From the NCBI GenBank assembly GCA_002189035.1, contig NEEC01000018.1, positions 496,001 to 560,000 on the forward strand: DNA of 64,000 nucleotides, written 5' to 3'. Position numbers and translations under genes: made by a program. Below are positions 58,489 to 64,000 of this stretch, one piece after another (within the stretch, counting starts at the first letter, position 1; each line of letters opens with the position of its first letter). The stretch comes from Utricularia gibba (Eukaryota; Streptophyta; Magnoliopsida; Lamiales; Lentibulariaceae). The notes beneath the pieces are model-generated. The model was not told where the DNA came from, searched no databases, and was given only the letters and a program-made list of their open reading frames with translations.

Positions 58489-59009
58489 ACCTGCAATCTG
58501 TGATGGAGGAAATAAAACAATAAGAACAAAGCACCTACACCGAACACTATCACAAGTAAACCGTGAAATTCACTCAAAATTCAACGGATTTCAAACGAGA
58601 AACTCTGCGCAACTAAGGGAGTATACAAACTGGACTTAACCCATGGCTCTTCACTCTCAATTACTTGTGAAAACGAGAGATCTCGTCAACTGCCAGTACC
58701 GCGACAACCGACTGTGAAAATCGGTGGACGAAGGGGGTAATGGTAATAAAGAGGAATATGTATGAATGGGTAAAGTCGGTGTGAAAGCCGGTGAACGAGT
58801 GAAAGACTATATCGGTAAATTCCCATGAAAATTGTGTATAAACCCAATTTTATACCCATCTACCAAATGTGGGTTTATTTAAACCCAAATAATGTAAACC
58901 CATCAACCAAACATGATTTACAGAGACTAAACCCACAAAACCGGGTTCCCTAAACCCAAATAAATTAAACCTGGATTTAGGCCAAACCCACCAATCAAAC
59001 GCGCCCTTA

Positions 59010-59719
59010 AAGATATAGAAGAAATAACTAAAAACCTCATTATTCTCGGATAATATAATGGATCCAAAACCTTGAAGAAATGGAAAAGAATTAAAATAAC
59101 TTTGAAATAGGATTTTTTCCATTTTATTAAAAAAAAGACATACTAGAAGAAAGTGTAACTGAAAGAAGTTGGTATTCATCGTACAAAAGATGAATTGGAA
59201 TTTTGGTTATGTGTCGTACAGTGTGTGAAAAAAATGACACCTCCAAATTCTAATGCCACCTCCTGATTGAAATAATATGTAGAACTCAAAGTAGGAATTT
59301 GGAATAATAATACAGACATAAGAACGAAAACTTACAAACGAATATGAATACTGTGTGGAGAATAGAGTATATGAAAGATGTATGAAAGATTTTTGAGAGT
59401 GAAATGAAAAAAATAAGTATATTGGATTCGGTATTTATATGTGAATTTTTAGAATAAAAGTTTTTAAAATTTTTTAAAACTAATTGTTCAAACCATGGGT
59501 TCATGTGACATTTTGAAAGGACAGTTCCACATCTTGGAATCAATTTAAAACTATGACACAGTTTTAGTTCCATAATTGGAAGTGATCAAAAAACAAAAGA
59601 GTTAAACAGGAACTAAGACATGGTTTTAGTTCGAACTAGTCACATCTCTAAACATAAGTCCATCAATCTCCTACTAATAATATCGCCTTTCAAAACAGAC
59701 AAAAGGCTACCTAAGATCA
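59010..59719. other. Spacer after the Harbinger-like element
   Basis: AT-rich, no coding signal. Confidence 0.45.
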
Positions 59720-60740
59720 AGAAAACGATTGTGGCTTTATCAACAACTTGCGAATGAGCTGCACAAACATTAGTGTAATAAGACCAGCACTTTGAGCTTC
59801 ATGTGAGGTCTGATATTTCACCTTGATGTATTTTATGCTACCATGAAACATTGGATTCTTTGAAATAGTAATAGTAGACAGAGAACCACACAAAATGTTT
59901 TTAGGCCAACTTCAAATCACCCAAAAACATTCTAAGCAATTGGGCTTGATTACACATCATAGTGGTAGCATATTATTTACTCTCCATTAGTGAGTGCCTT
60001 TGTGCGCTAGGAAGCCCTATCACTTGGAAGACAAAAAAGTAACCCGAAGTGCTTTTTATATAATTACATAGAACAAGCGAATTATGAATAAAGAAACCCT
60101 CCTTCTACAGTGTATAGAATGCCAAAAATTGAAAAATCTGAAGTCTACTATAGTAAGAGAATGTATGCAATGAGATAATACATAGTTAGGAAAAGCAATA
60201 TGATTTCTTGTGCAACATAGAACATAAGCTTTCTAATCAATGATCTATAAACGAATGGATCAATTACAAGAACATCACCATGCTTGTCAATCTTATTGAT
60301 AGAAAAACTGCCTTAGAATATCACAAGTACATTTATATTGTGAAATGAAGATCCCTTGTGAAGTTTAAGATACTTTAGTTTTCTCAAAATAAGACAATTT
60401 TCCCAATTTAGTCATCTTAAACTGCGTCTAAAGCTAAGTTCTAAATTCATCATAAGCAAGACTAATTTTTCAGAGTATTAGAGTGTCATCCACATAAATG
60501 GATACAATCAACATATTTCCATCAGAAAATTTAACATAAAAGAGAGGATTAAACAATGACTTTTCAAATCCACAACCCAATATAAACTTTTTCAAATGAG
60601 CAAACCATCTTTGAGGAGCCTATCTTGAGTCATATAAGGTTTTCTTCAAATGATAAACTTTTGAAGACTCATTGGTCTTCTCAAATTCCAAAGTTTTAAA
60701 GACATAAATCTCCTCATTCAAGAAATGGATGAGAGAGTCT
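59720..60740 (-). pseudogene. Ty1/copia pol remnant (reverse transcriptase and RNase H)
   Basis: Minus strand, 60730-60450: LNEEIYVFKTLEFEK, VYHLKKTLYDSR-stop-APQRWFAHLKKF and IYVDDTLIL, the palm region of a copia reverse transcriptase with its YVDD box. Minus strand, 59900-59730: SKNPMFHGSIKYIKVKY and EAQSAGLI, the RNase H end. Between them, at about 60000-60040, the plus strand reads LGSPITWKTKK, an RNase H motif in the opposite orientation, so the piece has been rearranged. No LTRs found. Confidence 0.7.
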
Positions 60741-63700
60741 TGTGTCGCTAGATAAGAAAATTAGAATCATTCAAGAAAGCCACTTCTAGATGCCTAAGTG
60801 ATCTATGAAGTTAAAGATGAGAGGATGTGGTCTCATAGCTTGATGAGGTATGTGCCTACATACCTACTAACTCATTGGACTCCATTTCTAGCTTTGTCAT
60901 GGTACTATATTGCCTATTGGGAATCAAACTTTTTCTCAATGGTGAAATACATCTAGGGATAGAAACAATGACCAACTCTCAAGAGTATTTCAATAAGGTG
61001 ATTTAAATATGATAAAAAATGATAAGTACTATCCTATCACTTAACTTTATATAAGTATAAATACTACAAGAAGAAAGAAAACAACAGCCAACTCCACAGA
61101 GTATTTCAATAAGGTGAAAAAAAACTCTAGTATTCTCATTTTTAGGATTTTCAAAATTGATAGTAGAAATTTCTCTCTTGGTGTATAAACACCCCTGGTT
61201 TTCTAATTTTATGGGCTATCAACTATTGTCAACTTGCTTTTTTAAATCTTGCCTAAAATTCAGTTTGATATTACATAAATCTCAATAAAAACAATCAAAA
61301 TTCATGAACCATATAGCAAAATTGCTAACGGAGGTATGACTTGTCTCCCTATCTTTTTTAGAATAACTAATGTTTCGCATACTTTCTTGTTTTTCTGGCA
61401 TAAAATGAACAACTTACTCAAGTCAATTTGCTACGAAAGCACTTGTGAAGCTAGTGCGTAAGGATGTTACTATTTAGTTTTTAACTTGTTTCATTTCATA
61501 CCAGCCCAGCCAATCATTCGTGTCCAAGTATAACCATAAGGTGTTGCCATATGTTGATCTCGCATGTGTGATACATGCTGCTTTTGCATGCATGCCACAT
61601 GTTAACCTAGCATTGCTTGTGTTGCATGTGTGCCATATGTTGCACATAAAATAAGGATGACGTGTAGAAGGGATATATATGATGGAATTTAGAGTTCTTT
61701 CAGCCATTATCGAGTTTTGGAAAGGCAAGGAGAAGAGGTTGACAGGAACGGTTACAGTAAGTAAGGTGAATGAAGGTTTAGAATTGATTTGGAATCTAAG
61801 TTGTCAAGGTAAGTGACATGATTGCTTTTGAAGCTTTACTTATCTTTGAAATTGATTTATGCAAACTTATGTGTCTATGTGATGTTGGTATTTAATTTTC
61901 ATTATTTTGAACGTGATTGTGGCTACCCTCTAAAACTTTTTACGTTGCATGAAGATTTTAATAAGGGAGTAAGTTATTTCATGTTATTTTGGAAAATGGT
62001 TTTCGAGTCCTAAAAGTATGATTCTCTTTATTAAGAATAACCACCCTTGTCACTTTTAAGATGGTATGTATTTTTTGTAACTTATGTAGTATGTATCTCT
62101 ATTATGTAATAAACAAGTTATGAAAGAATTAAGGAGATATGGACGCATATCTCTAGCAAAGTAGTTGTACCATGGGCATTATGGCTAATATGTCAAGCAT
62201 GTCTGAGGTATTATGTATAAATGAAAGGCAAAAAAGTATGAAAATTATGTAAGAAAGATATGATATGTTATATATGACTTGAGTCTGTGGTAGGAGGTGC
62301 TTCTTCTGATTGTTGAATCATTAAACAAGGACACCTTATGTCTCGCCTATTATGGTCTAATAGAAAGACCAAGATTGGATGGTCATGAGAAGTGAGAAAA
62401 GATAGTTATTAGGGCTCATAAAGTTTCTTTTATAAGCTCTTCATGATTTTTCTTGGTTTTTGACTTGCTTCAAAACTCAAAAGCATGTTGACTCTTTTAT
62501 TTTTTTTAGGGGATTAAGGGATAGTAGCGTAGCTTGTTTACTAAGTTTGGATGAGTATGGTATATGTATGCATAATACATGTTATGTTTGATTCTATTTA
62601 ATTATGAGTTAAGTCAGATAAAAAATATTTGGACATAGTCTTATGTCTAATTTATTTATATATTTACCCACTTTGATGACAATAGATCGTGTTATAAAAA
62701 AACAACTTGATTTCTAGTGTTTTAGCTAGAATTGAATGATCACGGCTCATCTTTCCTAGGCCTTAAAAGTGGGTCGTGATAAAGTACTCATGGAGTGGGT
62801 AATCCTATGGCAGAAGTATTTGTAGGGTGCTTTACCTCTTTTATTATTTTGTGCAAAGTTCTTTGTGAGACAATCTCTTGAAAGGCTATCTATCATGCAT
62901 GTCATCTTCCCAAGTTCATGTTGTGGTGCCCATTTTTGTGGCCAACAAATGATTATAGATTATCCCCACATTACCTCGGAGGAGGATGAATTACTCCTTC
63001 TTAGGCAACAAGGCACACGAATTGAATGAAATGAGAGGATCATTTGCAAGAGGGGGAGAGGGTAGAAAGACATTGGTATGAAGTCAAATTTCAAGTCAGA
63101 GGAAGGTTGTTAGTTCAATAGAACTGAAGACATACTTATGATGCTCTTGCTTCATAAAACCATCCCTCATACAAGAAAATGATGATGCCACTCTCATGGA
63201 GGAATACTACAATTCTCTACTTTAGGTTGGTAGTTATGCCTTCATTTCCCTTATCACATCTCATTTGTTTTTCATGTCTTATAATTTCCTCTTATTTGCA
63301 GGCTCTCAATCATGGCCTTAAGCTGACATCCTCCACTTAACTCATGGATTGAGGTGGTAATGAAGGAGAAGGCTATCCTTGCTTAGGAAAATAGAAAGCT
63401 AATAGGGGAGATTGTTGAGAAAATAGCAAAAAGAGAAACTTGATATAGAGAGAGTGGAAGTGGAGCTTCTACACACTCAGAAGTACTTGGCTGAGTTTGC
63501 GTTGTGATTAGAAGCAGATATCAAATGTGAAAAGAAGCTTAAGGAGGAAGGACAACAGCTGAGGGTCCATGATCCTAAATGAAGCACAATGAGCATACAT
63601 CATTCATACCATATAGTTTGGGTTATGCAAGTGGCTACTTCTTAGCAACTCTTAGTTATACCCCAGCTATCGCACCATCATCATAGCCAACAACTATTCA

Positions 63701-64000
63701 AGATAAAGCTCCTTGCTCCAATTTATTTCTTAAATTTCTTGCAATAACAATAGCGAACTTTTCCAAAGACTTTAAAAGAACTAATAGAAGGTGTTTCTTT
63801 TTTAAAACCATTTCTTAAATGAAGTTACAAATGAAATAGCTTTGCAAAATAATCTATTTTTTAAAAGCACAAAAATTGGAGTAAACAATGGATCATATCT
63901 AGAATGCTTTTATTCTTTATTCAGAGACTTCATTTTTGGGGGGATCATAAGGTTATAGAAAGATGATGATTAACCTCTGAGTCCCTTAATAAGGTTTCAA
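60741..64000. other. Repeat-like region without recognisable gene
   Basis: At 61530-61650 an imperfect word GCATGTGTGCCATATGTTG recurs about four times. 62730-62780 has an internal near-inverted 'gatcacggctcat...gggtcgtgat' arrangement. 62940-63600 on the plus strand carries broken frames with Glu/Lys-rich content reminiscent of retroelement coat regions, but nothing diagnostic. No gene supported. Confidence 0.4.

Larger units (their letters stand above)
56857..59006. mobile_element. PIF/Harbinger-like non-autonomous DNA transposon, 2,150 bp
   Basis: Termini are inverted: GGGCGCGTTTGGTTG on the left and, read on the other strand, GGGCGCGTTTGATTG on the right, staying similar for about 25 bp. 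Both are flanked by TTA (56854-56856 and 59007-59009), the 3-bp target duplication of this superfamily. Both subterminal regions (about 130-200 bp) repeat a TGGGTTTA-like word in both orientations. No DDE transposase is recognisable inside. Contents: splice-donor-like sequence near 57151, a GCACCGCG-rich block, and an unassigned minus-strand frame at 58120-58488. Superfamily assigned from ends and duplication. Confidence 0.85.

Noticed and set aside
1-64000. CRISPR arrays, operons, bacterial or organellar insertions, rRNA genes
   Set aside because: No regularly spaced repeats, no polycistronic gene blocks and no organellar or rRNA sequence recognised; the window is ordinary plant nuclear DNA.

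Overview
This is nuclear DNA of a flowering plant, most likely a eudicot: genes with many short GT-AG introns, plant-only families (NAC factors, an E-class PPR editing factor, an L-type lectin receptor kinase, granule-bound starch synthase), AT-rich spacers and layers of decayed transposons. I cannot name the species from sequence alone.

Layout. 1-2.8 kb: fragments of an Ulp1-type cysteine protease and a Mutator-type zinc knuckle, probably transposon-related. 3.4-4.4 kb: a SND2/NAC073-like NAC gene (minus). 8.7-11.6 kb: a complete seven-exon PARN-like deadenylase (plus). 11.9-12.5 kb: an early nodulin-like protein (minus). 13.05-15.08 kb: a single-exon lectin receptor kinase of the S.7 type (minus). 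16.2-22.1 kb: gene-free AT-rich spacer. 22.1-24.2 kb: a SLO1-like mitochondrial editing PPR protein (plus). 24.5-27.1 kb: six-exon SRP72 (minus). 28.0-34.65 kb: a cinnamoyl-CoA-reductase-like pseudogene (minus) with a 5,041-bp Ty1/copia element inserted in its fourth exon. 35.4-37.65 kb: dead hAT transposase (minus). 39.9-44.0 kb: heavily decayed Ty1/copia (plus). 45.9-48.7 kb: thirteen-exon granule-bound starch synthase (plus). 49.3-51.4 kb: short internally deleted Ty1/copia with both LTRs and target-site duplication (plus). 55.3-56.5 kb: a NST-like NAC gene (plus) with a one-base frameshift. 56.86-59.0 kb: a 2,150-bp PIF/Harbinger-like element with TTA target duplication. 59.7-60.7 kb: another copia remnant (mainly minus). 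60.7-64 kb: no recognisable gene.

The genes are unrelated housekeeping and regulatory loci, not an operon-like system. Shared themes are RNA handling in mitochondria (PARN-like, SLO1) and secondary-wall/phenylpropanoid biology (SND2-like, NST-like, CCR-like remnant), but proximity alone does not prove a link. I found no undescribed biological system. The strongest observations are structural: a clean copia insertion into a coding exon with unusual TAAA...TTTA LTR ends, a lineage-specific leader replacing the usual initiator-Met primer site in two copia elements, a Harbinger-like element with a decayed relative 50 kb away, and three otherwise conserved genes that each lack exactly one base, which may be assembly error or real decay.
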